The position numbers and the translations under genes were made by a program. From the NCBI GenBank assembly GCA_020637055.1, contig JACJWR010000001.1, forward strand, positions 372,001 through 436,000: a stretch of 64,000 nt of DNA, given 5' to 3'. The DNA comes from Actinomycetota bacterium. Its GTDB lineage: Bacteria; Actinomycetota; Actinomycetes; S36-B12; UBA10799. Positions 1 to 8,267 of this stretch are shown in pieces (position 1 is the stretch's first letter; each line of letters begins with the position of its first letter). The notes below the pieces were generated by a model. That model saw nothing but the letters and a program-made list of their open reading frames with translations. It made no database searches and had not been told where the DNA came from.

Positions 1-190
1 CGGGGCCGTCCTCAGCGATCCAACCCTTGGCCAACATGCCCTTGAGCGTGGGGTACAAAGATCCGTACGAGATGGCGTGGAACGTGCCCAGCATCGAGTT
101 CAGCTGCTTGCGCAACTGGTAGCCGTGCTTCGGTCCTTCGCCGAGCAGACCGAGGATGGCGAGCTCGAGGACATCGCTTCGACGTGCCAC
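1..190 (-). CDS. PadR-family transcriptional regulator, N-terminal part (runs off the window)
   Basis: This reading frame starts at a GTG at 190 on the minus strand and runs off the left edge without a stop, so only about 63 residues are visible. GGAGG sits 5 nt before the GTG. The protein begins VARRSDVLELAILGLLGEGP and continues with KHGYQLRKQL and SYGSLYPTLKGMLAKGWI, the helix-turn-helix and 'YP.L..L...G.I' signature of PadR regulators. PadR proteins are usually autoregulated repressors, and a palindrome lies just upstream (see 231-252). The effector is unknown. The family call is secure; the regulon is not visible. Confidence 0.85.
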   Translation of the reverse strand, partial: MARRSDVLELAILGLLGEGPKHGYQLRKQLNSMLGTFHAISYGSLYPTLKGMLAKGWIAEDGP

Positions 191-230
191 GGCCACCTCC
201 TTGAGTGGGTTGCGGTGAAAACCGGCTTGA

Positions 231-252
231 GATCGATATATCGAATCGATAC
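231..252. promoter_or_regulatory. Candidate PadR operator
   Basis: The perfect 12-bp palindrome TCGATATATCGA (233-244) is followed directly by ATCGAT (245-250). This AT-rich symmetric sequence stands out from the GC-rich background and lies about 40 bp before the PadR start. PadR proteins commonly bind ATCGAT/TATCGATA-type palindromes, so an autoregulatory operator is inferred. It also lies about 95 bp upstream of the divergent DUF5318 gene. Confidence 0.5.
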
Positions 253-343
253 GTCACAACGATACCCCCGGGGGAACGTAAGGTAAACATCCGAATCGCA
301 GTCAACGGATGTGTGTCGCGCCACACGGGCGTAACCTCGTGCC

Positions 344-856
344 ATGGCCGTTCCCCGCTCCAACACGCCGCGCGGGTATCGGCTGGGCCCGGGATCGAGT
401 CCGCCGCAGGCGAAGCGCCGGGATCCGGCCGAATCCGAGGACGTGGCGGATCCGCTGCTGCCGCGGGATGTGGTGGATTACTCGCTGGCCCGCCGGCGCA
501 ATCTGAGCGCCGCTCTGCTGGCGGCCACCGGCTCGTCGGACGCACTCGATCCGCATCCGGATCTGTTGCGCGCCGCCAAACATCACGGCCAACCCACCGA
601 CGCCTCCTGCCCCTGGTGCCGCAGCGACGCCTTGGTGCTCCTGCGCTACGTCTACTCCGACGAATTGGGTCCGTTCAGCGGCCGGATCAAGACCACTGCG
701 GAACTGTCCGAGATGGCCACCGATTTCGGATTCCTGGATGTCTATGTGGTGGAGGTTTGCCCGGACTGCCACTGGAATCATCTGCTGCGCAGCTACACCC
801 TGGGCGATGGCCGGCCCCGGACCCCGCTACGGCGCCCGGCGGACCTGCTGGACTGA
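344..856 (+). CDS. DUF5318 family protein
   Basis: This 170-residue protein carries two cysteine pairs, CPWC near residue 90 and CPDC near residue 145, which suggest a zinc ribbon. The family is confined to Actinobacteria and is typically encoded directly upstream of ponA, as here and in mycobacteria (Rv0049/Rv0050). The N-terminus is basic and low in complexity. A TAACCT hexamer at 332-337 sits 6 nt before the ATG with no Shine-Dalgarno sequence, so the mRNA is probably leaderless. The function is unknown; conserved linkage suggests cell-envelope biology, but that is inference. Confidence 0.8.
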   Translation: MAVPRSNTPRGYRLGPGSSPPQAKRRDPAESEDVADPLLPRDVVDYSLARRRNLSAALLAATGSSDALDPHPDLLRAAKHHGQPTDASCPWCRSDALVLLRYVYSDELGPFSGRIKTTAELSEMATDFGFLDVYVVEVCPDCHWNHLLRSYTLGDGRPRTPLRRPADLLD

Positions 857-1045
857 GCCGCCGGTGCCTCGCAGCCCCGACTGTGACGAAGGCAACGGAA
901 CCCCTCCCTAGCCAAGGTCGACCCAGGCCCGCTCGGGAGACACTGGATGTGATCAAGCGGACTCGTGATTCCCGGCGGTGCGCGTATGAATCCACGCCGC
1001 CTGGGGATTACTGCCACGAGCGCAACTGACAAGACAGGCACACGA

Positions 1046-1074
1046 GGCGTCCGGCCGGCCCCGGCCCGGACGCC
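1046..1074 (+). terminator. GC-rich hairpin upstream of ponA
   Basis: The arms GGCGTCCGG (1046-1054) and CCGGACGCC (1066-1074) form a perfect 9-bp stem with an 11-nt loop. A short pyrimidine stretch follows but there is no true U-tract. It could end the DUF5318 transcript weakly or act as a 5' leader element for ponA. Confidence 0.35.
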
Positions 1075-1098
1075 CTTCTGAGCAATGGGAAACGACAT

Positions 1099-3432
1099 AT
1101 GACGAGCGACGACGAGACCCGGCCCGTGACCACGGTCGCCGACGACGAGAAGCCGCGCGCCAAGCGGCGCTTCATCGACTACCCGCGGCGAGGCCGCACC
1201 GGGTGGCGGCATTGGATTCCCTCGTGGCGACTCGTGCTGGGATCCCTGGTAACCCTTGGTCTGCTGGGCGTCGCGGCACTGGCCCTGGCTGTGGTGCTGA
1301 CCCCGGTGCCGAGGCCGAACGACATCGCGCTGGCCCAAGCGACCACCTTCTACTGGAACGACGGGACCACCGTCCTGGGGCGGACCGGTGAGGCGAATCG
1401 GACCAGCATCGACATCGACGCGGTGCCGGTTGACGTGCGGGAGGCCGTGATCGCGGCCGAGGATCGGGGTTTCTACGAACACTCCGGTTTCTCACCGGTG
1501 GGTATCACCAGAGCCGCCTGGAACAACGTGCGGTCCGAGGGCGGCACCCAGGGTGGCTCCACCATCACCCAGCAATACGCGAAGAACGCCTTCCTCACCC
1601 AGGATCAAACCTTGACCCGCAAACTCAAGGAATTGGTGCTGGCAATGAAACTCGAGGCGACGGTCAGCAAGGACACCATCCTCATCGACTACCTCAACAC
1701 GGTCTACTACGGCCGCAACGCCTATGGCATCGAGGCTGCTTCGCAGGCCTACTTCGGCAAACCTGCCAATGAGCTGACGGTCGCCGAAGGTGCGGTGCTC
1801 GCGTCCCTGCTGCAAGCTCCCAACGGCCTGGCTCCGGAGACCAACCTGACTGGCTTGCAGGAGCGGTGGAACTACGTGCTCGACGGCATGGTCGAAGAGG
1901 GCTACCTCAGTCAGGCCGAACGTGACGCCGTGCAGTTCCCGGCCATCGTCGAATACACCCCGGAGGTTTTCACGGCCGGCCCCGACGGCTACCTGTTCCA
2001 GGCGGCGCAGGAGCAATTGCTGGAACTCGGCTACTCGCAGGACGACATGAACTTCTCCGGATTGCGGGTGGTGACCACCTTCGATCGCCAGATGCAGGAC
2101 GCCGCCGTGGCCGCGGTCGACGAGCATGACCCGGGCGAGACGGTGGACGGTTTGCGCATCGGGTTGGCCTCGATGATCCCGCAGACCGGCGAAGTCGTGG
2201 CGCTCTACGGAGGTGCCGACTACCAGGAGAACCAGTTCAACAACGCCACCCAGGCGCGCGGCCAAGCCGGCTCGACCTTCAAGGCCTTCGGACTGACGGC
2301 CGGTTTGGGCGACGGCATCACGCTGAACACCGTCTACAACGGCGCCTCGCCGTTGACGATCGGCTCCTACCAGGTGGAGAACTACGACAACGCAAGCTAC
2401 GGCGACGTGTCGATGCTGTTCTCCACCGTGAACTCGCTCAACACGCCGTTCGTGCAGATGAATCAGGACATCGGACCGGAGCGCACCAAAGAGGCGCTGA
2501 TCGCCGCAGGCATCCCGGCCGACACCCCTGGGCTCAGCGACGAGTTGAACAACATCTTGGGCAGCGCCTCCCCGACGCCGATGGAGGAGGCCAACGCCTT
2601 CGCCACCCTGGCGGCTCGAGGTGACCGGGTCGAACCCACGATGATCACCGAGGTGCGCAGCGCGTCCGGCCGGGAGCTCTACAAGCACACGCCCAAGTTG
2701 GAGCGAGCCTTCGACCCCGACATCGTCGACCAGGTCACCTACGCCCTCCAGCGGGTGGTCACCTCCGGAACCGGTACGGCGGCGCTGACCGCGAATCGGC
2801 CGGTGGCCGGCAAGACCGGCACCTCCGACGACTACCTGTCAGCCTGGTTCGGGGGGTACGCCCCCAACCTCTCGGCGGCGGTGATGGTGGTGCGCAACGA
2901 CGAGGCGGGCAACGAGATCTCGTTGCTCGGCCCCGGCGGCCTCTCGGAAGGCACCGGTGGTGCCCTGCCGGCCCAGATCTTCGGCTCCTACATCAACCAG
3001 GCCATGGTCGACATGCCGGTTGAGTACTTCACCGAGCCGAAAGTTTCCATCGAACCGACGCCGTCGCCGACGCAATCGTCGGTGGCGCCGACCGAGACGA
3101 CTCCGACGCCCACTCCGACGGAGACGACTCCCACTCCGACGCCCACTCCCACGGCGACGGAGACCACTCCGACGCCCACTCCCACGCCGACGGAGACGAC
3201 TCCGACGCCGACCCCGACGCAGACCACCCCACTACCGCCCTCGCCATCTCCCCCGGTTCCGGTGCCCCCCGCACCTCCGGTGCCCTCGGCGGCCAACGTC
3301 GGCGGTGTCTCACCCAGCCCGGTGCAGGAGTCCGGCGCGCCGGTGGGTGAACTGACCGCGGGGCTTGCCCTCGCGGGCGGCTTCAGCGGTGTGCTGCGGC
3401 GGCGCGACGCTCGGCGAGGAGCCGCGCGCTGA
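1099..3432 (+). CDS. ponA: Bifunctional class A penicillin-binding protein (transglycosylase/transpeptidase)
   Basis: This 777-residue peptidoglycan synthase polymerises lipid II and crosslinks the glycan strands outside the membrane. A cytoplasmic basic tail precedes one membrane helix at about residues 45-70. A GT51 domain follows, with the catalytic Glu121 in AAEDRGFYEHSG and the GGSTITQQYAKN motif. The transpeptidase domain carries STFK (Ser392), SVN-like STVNSLN and KTGT (Lys572). The C-terminal 130 residues are Thr-Pro-rich low-complexity sequence ending in an Arg-rich tail, probably wall-spanning. The 3' end overlaps the convergent GT87 gene by 50 bp. The Shine-Dalgarno is weak, and no clear leaderless -10 is visible. 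Confidence 0.95.
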   Translation: MTSDDETRPVTTVADDEKPRAKRRFIDYPRRGRTGWRHWIPSWRLVLGSLVTLGLLGVAALALAVVLTPVPRPNDIALAQATTFYWNDGTTVLGRTGEANRTSIDIDAVPVDVREAVIAAEDRGFYEHSGFSPVGITRAAWNNVRSEGGTQGGSTITQQYAKNAFLTQDQTLTRKLKELVLAMKLEATVSKDTILIDYLNTVYYGRNAYGIEAASQAYFGKPANELTVAEGAVLASLLQAPNGLAPETNLTGLQERWNYVLDGMVEEGYLSQAERDAVQFPAIVEYTPEVFTAGPDGYLFQAAQEQLLELGYSQDDMNFSGLRVVTTFDRQMQDAAVAAVDEHDPGETVDGLRIGLASMIPQTGEVVALYGGADYQENQFNNATQARGQAGSTFKAFGLTAGLGDGITLNTVYNGASPLTIGSYQVENYDNASYGDVSMLFSTVNSLNTPFVQMNQDIGPERTKEALIAAGIPADTPGLSDELNNILGSASPTPMEEANAFATLAARGDRVEPTMITEVRSASGRELYKHTPKLERAFDPDIVDQVTYALQRVVTSGTGTAALTANRPVAGKTGTSDDYLSAWFGGYAPNLSAAVMVVRNDEAGNEISLLGPGGLSEGTGGALPAQIFGSYINQAMVDMPVEYFTEPKVSIEPTPSPTQSSVAPTETTPTPTPTETTPTPTPTPTATETTPTPTPTPTETTPTPTPTQTTPLPPSPSPPVPVPPAPPVPSAANVGGVSPSPVQESGAPVGELTAGLALAGGFSGVLRRRDARRGAAR

Positions 3433-4810
3433 ATCGATCGGGCGCTCCATCGAGGACTCCGCCGATGGGATCTCCCGAGATCCCGTGGGCGGAGTTCCGC
3501 GCGTCGCACACACGCACCGGATCCTTGTCGGGGCGCAGCGAAATCCGCACCAGCATGGCCGCGAACCACAACGTCGCGCCCACGTGCGCCCAGATGGCCA
3601 GCGCGTACCACCCGGCCGGGAGACCCCGATCCGGGTCTTCCAGTCCGGCCAGGTACAGCCAGATGGCGACGAAGTAGATCAACTCACCGGCCTGCCAGAT
3701 CACCAGATAGCGCAGCCGGGGCAGCGCGAGGACGGCCAGCGGCAGCAGCCACATCATGTACTGGGGTGAATACACCTTGTTGGTGAGGAGGAACGCGGCC
3801 AGCACCAGGAACAGCATCGGGGCCAGCCGTGGCCGCACCGGCGCCCACCAGATGAACCACGCGATCGCCAGGCAGGCCACGCCGAACGCCGCGATGCCGG
3901 CGAGGTTGATCGCATCCTCGGGCACCCCGGCGCCCATGATGGACAAGGCCAGCCAGGGTGAGCCGAAGTCTTCGGAGCGGTCGGAGCTGAACGTGTAGAA
4001 AGTCACCCAACCGTCGAAGTTGGCGATCATGACCGGCACGTTGGCGACCGACCAGGCCAGCACCGCGCCGACCAGCATGCGCCCGAAGGCCTGCAGCCGC
4101 CCCGACCGCCAGCACAGCACCAACAACGGCCCGAGGAACACCAGGGGGTAGAACTTGGCGGCGATGGCCAGGCCGAGTACGACGCCAGACCAGAAGACGA
4201 TTCGGCGGGACCAGAGCAGCAGCCACACCGCGACGAGCGCCACCGGCAACATGTCCCAGTTGATGGCGGCGGGCAGCAGCAGCGCGGGTGATGCCGCGAC
4301 CAGGATGGCGTCGGTGGGGCGCTGCGGATTCGTGTAGCCGGTGGCCACCACCGTGACGATGAGCAGCAGGCCGATCATTGCCAGGTTGGCGGCATAGAAG
4401 CCGAGAGCACCGCCGCCGAAGATCGGCGTCAGCCAGGCGCCCACCTGGGCCATGGCACCGGTGAGCACCGGGTATTCGAATACCTGCTGGCCGTCGGCGG
4501 CATCGAGGTACGGGGGATAGCCGTCGGCGAAGCCGCGCAGGCCGTAGAGCACCGGAATGTCGGAGTAGCACAGATGCGTGTAGCGACTGATACCTGCGAA
4601 ACCGTCGGACACACACGGCATGCGTGTCAGCAGGGCGACCGCGTAGCCGACGATCGCCACCACCACGGCGGCCCGGATCGGATTGACGATGGACGAGCCG
4701 AGCAGCGCCCGGCGCCCGATCGGGCCGCCCACCACCTCGGAGGCTGCCGCGACGTCGGGGTCTTCCCGGCTCGGCAGCGCCGGGAAACGTGCCGGGGGTT
4801 GGCCCGCCAC
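3383..4810 (-). CDS. GT87-type polyprenyl-phosphate-dependent mannosyltransferase-like membrane protein
   Basis: This 475-residue polytopic protein has about ten hydrophobic helices and an early extracytoplasmic loop (SRYTHLCYSDIPVLYGLRGF, then GYPPYLDAADGQQVFEYPVL), typical of GT87/GT-C transferases encoded beside ponA (mycobacterial Rv0051 type). Such enzymes move mannose or arabinose from polyprenyl-phosphate donors onto envelope glycans. The acidic catalytic motif is not assigned with certainty. The GTG start at 4810 is chosen because the upstream gene's TAG ends one base before it, implying translational coupling. The 3' end overlaps ponA on the opposite strand. Confidence 0.75.
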   Translation of the reverse strand: MAGQPPARFPALPSREDPDVAAASEVVGGPIGRRALLGSSIVNPIRAAVVVAIVGYAVALLTRMPCVSDGFAGISRYTHLCYSDIPVLYGLRGFADGYPPYLDAADGQQVFEYPVLTGAMAQVGAWLTPIFGGGALGFYAANLAMIGLLLIVTVVATGYTNPQRPTDAILVAASPALLLPAAINWDMLPVALVAVWLLLWSRRIVFWSGVVLGLAIAAKFYPLVFLGPLLVLCWRSGRLQAFGRMLVGAVLAWSVANVPVMIANFDGWVTFYTFSSDRSEDFGSPWLALSIMGAGVPEDAINLAGIAAFGVACLAIAWFIWWAPVRPRLAPMLFLVLAAFLLTNKVYSPQYMMWLLPLAVLALPRLRYLVIWQAGELIYFVAIWLYLAGLEDPDRGLPAGWYALAIWAHVGATLWFAAMLVRISLRPDKDPVRVCDARNSAHGISGDPIGGVLDGAPDRFSARLLAERRAAAAHR

Positions 4811-4811
4811 G

Positions 4812-6074
4812 CTAGCCGAGACCCACGATTCGGTCGTATCGGGCGAGTTCCGGGTTGACGTCGCACGCCCACTGGTCGCCCACGGCCGGCGTCCGATGTC
4901 CGCTGGCCAGCGCTTCCGACAGGTCTTCCGCGCTGAGCCACACCAGCGAGGTCGAACTGCCGGGTGGTTCCACGAACCAGCGCCGTTTGCCCGCCCAGAC
5001 GAACGGCGACCGCAGTCGGCCGATCGCACTCATGGCCCGACCGGCCGCGGCCGAGGCACGTTCCCGCAGCGACGACGTGTTGTTGCCGGCCGCGACGCCG
5101 ATGCCATGGCTGGTGCCGCCTCGGAGCACCACGACGTAGCCGTCCTTCGGGGTGCCCCGCTGCCGGTCGCCCACATCGCGGCCGCGTTCCACCCGATGCA
5201 CGGCCAGTACCGTCCCGTACGCCTGCAGCGAGTCGTCATCCGGCAGCCAGAGTTGCGACCCGCGGAGCAGTTTGATCGGTACCACGTCGAGGGCGCCCTG
5301 CAGATCCGAAACTTCGGAGTCGTCGAGGCCGTCGACCCACATGGTGGTGGCAGAGGCGTGCAGGTCGATACCCGATTGCTCGACCGCGGCGAGCGCCCTG
5401 ATCCAGAGCACCGTCCAACCCCACGACTCCCGGACTCGGTTGGAGGCGCGGGAACTGAGCACATCGCCCCGCGAGTCGCCGATCGTGCTGACCTGGGGGC
5501 TACCCGGTTGCCGGCCGGGGAGGTGCAGCAGGGCGCCGCGGATGTCGATCCGGGAGTCGCGCAGGGCGGCTCGGATGGTGTCGTCGGCGAGCAGCGCGTC
5601 GAGGTCCGGTTCTTGAAGTCCGATGCAGTGCCTGGAGGTGAGTCCTTGCAGCACCACGGGGGCGCAGGTGGTGGTGCTCTCGGCGAGTCGGTGCAGCGCA
5701 TCGGTGGTGGCGATGGTGCGGATCACCCGGCGGACCGGCTCGGGGCCAACTGGCGACACCATGCCGGTGAGGTCGTCCCAATCGCTTTCGAGGTGGCCGT
5801 GGCGAGGGTCCCAGGGCTGGGTCACCAGGATGTCGCCGACGAAATCGGCCGCCACCTCCATCGCATCGGCCGGGGTTTCCACTGCCAGGGTGCGGGCGCC
5901 GAGCACTGTCGCCTCGCGGGCCAACTGACGTCGGTGCAAGCCCCAGCCGTGACTGGCGATCACCGGGACGAGTTCGACTTGACCGCCGTGCTCATCGTCG
6001 ATGGTCAAGGTGTCGTGCTCCGCCTTGATCCCGGCACGCCAGAGTTCGGCATCCACGTGCAGGCTGAAGGTCAC
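4812..6074 (-). CDS. Alanine-racemase-fold protein lacking the PLP lysine
   Basis: This 420-residue protein resembles an actinobacterial alanine-racemase-like family, with the C-terminal blocks VVLRGGTSHGIGVAA and SPFVWAGKRRWFVEPPG and the central RGSQLWLPDD matching that family's 'GTRLWLGD'. The N-terminal motif that normally reads VP..KGNGYGFG reads VPVIASHGWGLH here, so the PLP-binding Lys (expected near residue 40) is Ala. The protein is therefore unlikely to be a PLP racemase and may be a scaffold or binding protein. TAGGCT ends 7 nt before the GTG start, which suggests a leaderless message. It is coupled to the downstream GT87 gene (TAG-C-GTG), so a joint envelope role is inferred. Confidence 0.65.
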   Translation of the reverse strand: MTFSLHVDAELWRAGIKAEHDTLTIDDEHGGQVELVPVIASHGWGLHRRQLAREATVLGARTLAVETPADAMEVAADFVGDILVTQPWDPRHGHLESDWDDLTGMVSPVGPEPVRRVIRTIATTDALHRLAESTTTCAPVVLQGLTSRHCIGLQEPDLDALLADDTIRAALRDSRIDIRGALLHLPGRQPGSPQVSTIGDSRGDVLSSRASNRVRESWGWTVLWIRALAAVEQSGIDLHASATTMWVDGLDDSEVSDLQGALDVVPIKLLRGSQLWLPDDDSLQAYGTVLAVHRVERGRDVGDRQRGTPKDGYVVVLRGGTSHGIGVAAGNNTSSLRERASAAAGRAMSAIGRLRSPFVWAGKRRWFVEPPGSSTSLVWLSAEDLSEALASGHRTPAVGDQWACDVNPELARYDRIVGLG

Positions 6075-6146
6075 GCAGGCCAGCCTAGGCAGGCCCGGAG
6101 GTGGAGTCGAGGAGCGACCTGCGGTGTGCCGGGGTCCGTCGCGGGG

Positions 6147-6932
6147 CTACTGGGCGGAAAGCCGCTCGCGGACGAGCTCAATGTCGTCGATCACCCCGGG
6201 GGCCGGCGTCTCGCAGACGACGGCGGCCGGTTCCGCGGCGGCGATGGTGTCCAGCAGCCGTTCCACACCGATGGTGCCGGCGCCGAAGTTGGCGTGCCGG
6301 TCCCGGCCCGAGTCGCGCTCGCCCAGCGAGTCGTTGGCGTGCACCAGGTCGACGCGGCCCGTGATGGCCCGAACTTCGGCAACGTCCTCGGGCAGCGCCA
6401 TGCCGCCGGCCCAGGCGTGGCAGGTGTCGAAGCAGAAGCCGACGTCGAATCCCGCCAGGCTGTCCCACAGCCGGGCCAGCGACTCCGGGTACCTGGCCAT
6501 CGCGTGGTTGCCGCCCGCCGTGTTCTCGATCAGCACCGGGCATTCGGGCTCGAAGGATTCGAAGGCCTTGCGCCAGTTGGCGAAGCCCTCGGCGTCGTCA
6601 TGACCCGCGGTCACATGTCCGCCGTGCACGATCACACCCGCCGCGCCGATCCGTGCTGCGGCCGTGACCGTTGCCGCGAGTAGTTTCCGGCTGGGGATCC
6701 GGATGCGGTTGTTGGGGGAGGCGACGTTGATGATGTAGGGCGCGTGGACGAACAGCGTCACACCGGCCGCCGCAGCCGCCTCCCGTAGCGCGTCCGGGCC
6801 GTCCGGGTAGGTGGTGGCAGGTTTCTTCCAGCTCTGCGGGTCACCCAGGAAGATCTGGGCGGCGGTCGCGCCGATCTGCGCCGCGGCGACGATCGGATCG
6901 GACGAATCGACGTGGGCACCGACCGGGATCAT
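6147..6932 (-). CDS. nfo: Deoxyribonuclease IV / endonuclease IV (AP endonuclease)
   Basis: This 261-residue protein starts MIPVGAHVDSSDPIVAAAQI, the typical opening of the endonuclease IV TIM barrel that cleaves 5' to abasic sites in base-excision repair. Metal-ligand motifs are present: VFVHAPY-like FVHAPYIINVAS, IVHGGHV, VLIENTAGG, GFCFDTCHAWAGG and DLVHANDS. The ATG at 6932 is preferred over the TTG 9 bp upstream because a TACAGT hexamer ends 8 nt before it. The promoter region is duplicated (see the repeat at 6942-6983). Confidence 0.9.
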   Translation of the reverse strand: MIPVGAHVDSSDPIVAAAQIGATAAQIFLGDPQSWKKPATTYPDGPDALREAAAAAGVTLFVHAPYIINVASPNNRIRIPSRKLLAATVTAAARIGAAGVIVHGGHVTAGHDDAEGFANWRKAFESFEPECPVLIENTAGGNHAMARYPESLARLWDSLAGFDVGFCFDTCHAWAGGMALPEDVAEVRAITGRVDLVHANDSLGERDSGRDRHANFGAGTIGVERLLDTIAAAEPAAVVCETPAPGVIDDIELVRERLSAQ

Positions 6933-6941
6933 GGAAGGCAA

Positions 6942-6983
6942 CTGTAGCCAGTCGGCGCGGCCGGCTGTAGCCAGTCGGCGCGG
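6942..6983. repeat. 19-bp direct repeat over the nfo promoter
   Basis: The unit CTGTAGCCAGTCGGCGCGG occurs at 6942-6960 and again at 6965-6983, with a 23-bp period. On the minus strand each copy ends in a CTACAG sequence overlapping the TACAGT-type -10 element of nfo. It looks like a recent tandem duplication of the promoter segment. Confidence 0.8.
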
Positions 6984-7035
6984 CGGCCCGAACGGTTCGG
7001 TGGACAGCGACGCAACCGGGTTCGGATCGGTCGAG

Positions 7036-7041
7036 TACCAT
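7036..7041 (+). promoter_or_regulatory. Candidate -10 element for the rpsF operon
   Basis: TACCAT lies about 100 bp before rpsF, so transcription would start near 7048 and give a leader of roughly 95 nt that contains the hairpin at 7089-7134. No convincing -35 hexamer is visible. The element could equally be fortuitous. Confidence 0.35.
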
Positions 7042-7088
7042 GGCTGGGCGCGCGTCGGCCTGCTGGCCTCGCCGCGCTGAACGATAAG

Positions 7089-7134
7089 ACCTCCTGCCGC
7101 GGAAATACCGCGGCCGCATGAGTCCGAAGGAGGT
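7089..7134 (+). promoter_or_regulatory. rpsF leader hairpin that can sequester the ribosome binding site
   Basis: ACCTCCT (7089-7095) is the exact complement of AGGAGGT (7128-7134), the Shine-Dalgarno sequence of rpsF. Inside it, GCCGCGG (7096-7102) and CCGCGGC (7108-7114) form a perfect 7-bp stem closed by AAATA. Ribosomal proteins S6 and S18 are known in other bacteria to bind a hairpin in their own operon leader and repress translation. This structure fits such autoregulation, but the S6:S18 binding motif itself was not verified. Confidence 0.55.
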
Positions 7135-7143
7135 GGTCTGATC

Positions 7144-7431
7144 GTGCGTCGTTACGAAATCGGTGTGATTCTCGACCCGGAGCTCGAGGAGCGGACTGTC
7201 GCCCCGAGCCTGGAGACCTACCTGAACGTCGTCAAGTCCGAGGGTGGATCGGTCGACGGGGTCGACATCTGGGGCCGTCGTCGGCTCGCCTACGACATCA
7301 ACCGCAAGTCGGAGGGCATCTACGCCTTCATGTCGGTGACCGCAACCCCCGCCGCAGTGGCCGAATTGGACCGGCAACTCGGTCTGAACGAGTCCGTGCT
7401 GCGGACCAAAGTGATCAAGAAGAACGGCTGA
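7144..7431 (+). CDS. rpsF: 30S ribosomal protein S6
   Basis: This 95-residue protein starts MRRYEIGVILDPELEERTVA and contains WGRRRLAYDINRKSEGIYAF, standard S6 signatures. S6 binds 16S rRNA in the small-subunit platform together with S18, encoded two genes downstream. The start is GTG, with AGGAGG about 10 nt upstream inside the leader hairpin. It is the first gene of the rpsF-ssb-rpsR-rplI operon; ssb follows 9 bp later. Confidence 0.97.
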   Translation: MRRYEIGVILDPELEERTVAPSLETYLNVVKSEGGSVDGVDIWGRRRLAYDINRKSEGIYAFMSVTATPAAVAELDRQLGLNESVLRTKVIKKNG

Positions 7432-7440
7432 GGTCGCAAC

Positions 7441-7929
7441 ATGGCAGGTGAAACCCCCATCACTCTGGTGGGCAATCTGGTGGACGACCCGGAGCTTCGC
7501 TTCACGGCGAGCGGCGTCGCGGTGGCCAACTTTCGGGTGGCCTCCACGCCACGCATCTACGACAAGCAGGCCGGGGAATGGCGGGACGGCGATTCCCTCT
7601 TCCTGTCCTGCAGCGTGTGGCGGCAGTACGCCGAGAACGTGGCCGAATCGCTGACCAAAGGCACCCGCGTGATCGTCACCGGCCGCCTGAAGCAGCGCAG
7701 CTATGAGACGCAGGCCGGCGAGCGCCGGACGGTGATGGAGATCGAGGTGGACGAGGTCGGCCCGGCACTGCGCAGTGCCACCGCCAAGGTCGCCCGTGTC
7801 TCCCGCGACGGCGGATTCTCCGGCGGGGCGCCGGCGGCCGCCACTCCCCCGGCGGACCCGTGGGCGTCGACGCCGAACTCCGGTGGCGACTCCTGGGGCG
7901 CGAACGCCGGAGACCAGCCCCCGTTCTAG
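7441..7929 (+). CDS. ssb: Single-stranded DNA-binding protein
   Basis: This 162-residue protein has an N-terminal OB fold (MAGETPITLVGNLVDDPELR, LFLSCSVWRQYAENVAESL, GTRVIVTGRLKQRSYET), a Gly/Pro/Ala-rich linker from about residue 115, and the C-terminal tip GDQPPF used to recruit repair and replication partners. The tip has one acidic residue instead of the usual run before PPF. Its place between rpsF and rpsR is the classic arrangement for the replicative SSB. Confidence 0.97.
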   Translation: MAGETPITLVGNLVDDPELRFTASGVAVANFRVASTPRIYDKQAGEWRDGDSLFLSCSVWRQYAENVAESLTKGTRVIVTGRLKQRSYETQAGERRTVMEIEVDEVGPALRSATAKVARVSRDGGFSGGAPAAATPPADPWASTPNSGGDSWGANAGDQPPF

Positions 7930-7995
7930 GCCGGGCCAGGTCGGCGAGCCTTCCGGTTCGCCACGCATCAGACAACTTCGTATGGATGAGGATCA

Positions 7996-8253
7996 ATGGG
8001 AAAGCAACCACCGCGGAACGCAGCCGCGAACCAGACCAAGATCAAGAAGAAGGCGTGCACCTTCTGCAAGGACAAGATCACCGAGATTGACTACAAGGAC
8101 GCGAATCTGCTTCGGAAGTACATTTCCGACCGCGGCAAGATCCGTGCCCGTCGCGTGACCGGGAACTGCACCCAGCATCAGCGTGACGTGGCGATGGCCA
8201 TCAAGAATGCTCGTGAAATGGCACTCCTGCCCTACACGACTGTCGGCCGGTAG
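7996..8253 (+). CDS. rpsR: 30S ribosomal protein S18, zinc-binding type
   Basis: This 85-residue protein contains KACTFCKDKITEIDYKDANL and VTGNCTQHQRDVAMAIKNAR. The CxxC plus C..H set indicates the zinc-containing (C+) form of S18. Actinobacteria often keep a second, zinc-free S18 elsewhere for zinc starvation. A GAGGATCA sequence before the ATG serves as ribosome binding site. The gene lies 66 bp after ssb and 14 bp before rplI. Confidence 0.97.
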   Translation: MGKQPPRNAAANQTKIKKKACTFCKDKITEIDYKDANLLRKYISDRGKIRARRVTGNCTQHQRDVAMAIKNAREMALLPYTTVGR

Positions 8254-8267
8254 CGAGAGGATCCGCG

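Noticed and set aside
205..1029. 274-residue open frame across DUF5318
   Set aside because: It is an out-of-frame shadow of the DUF5318 gene with no ribosome site and Arg/Pro/Ala-rich composition.
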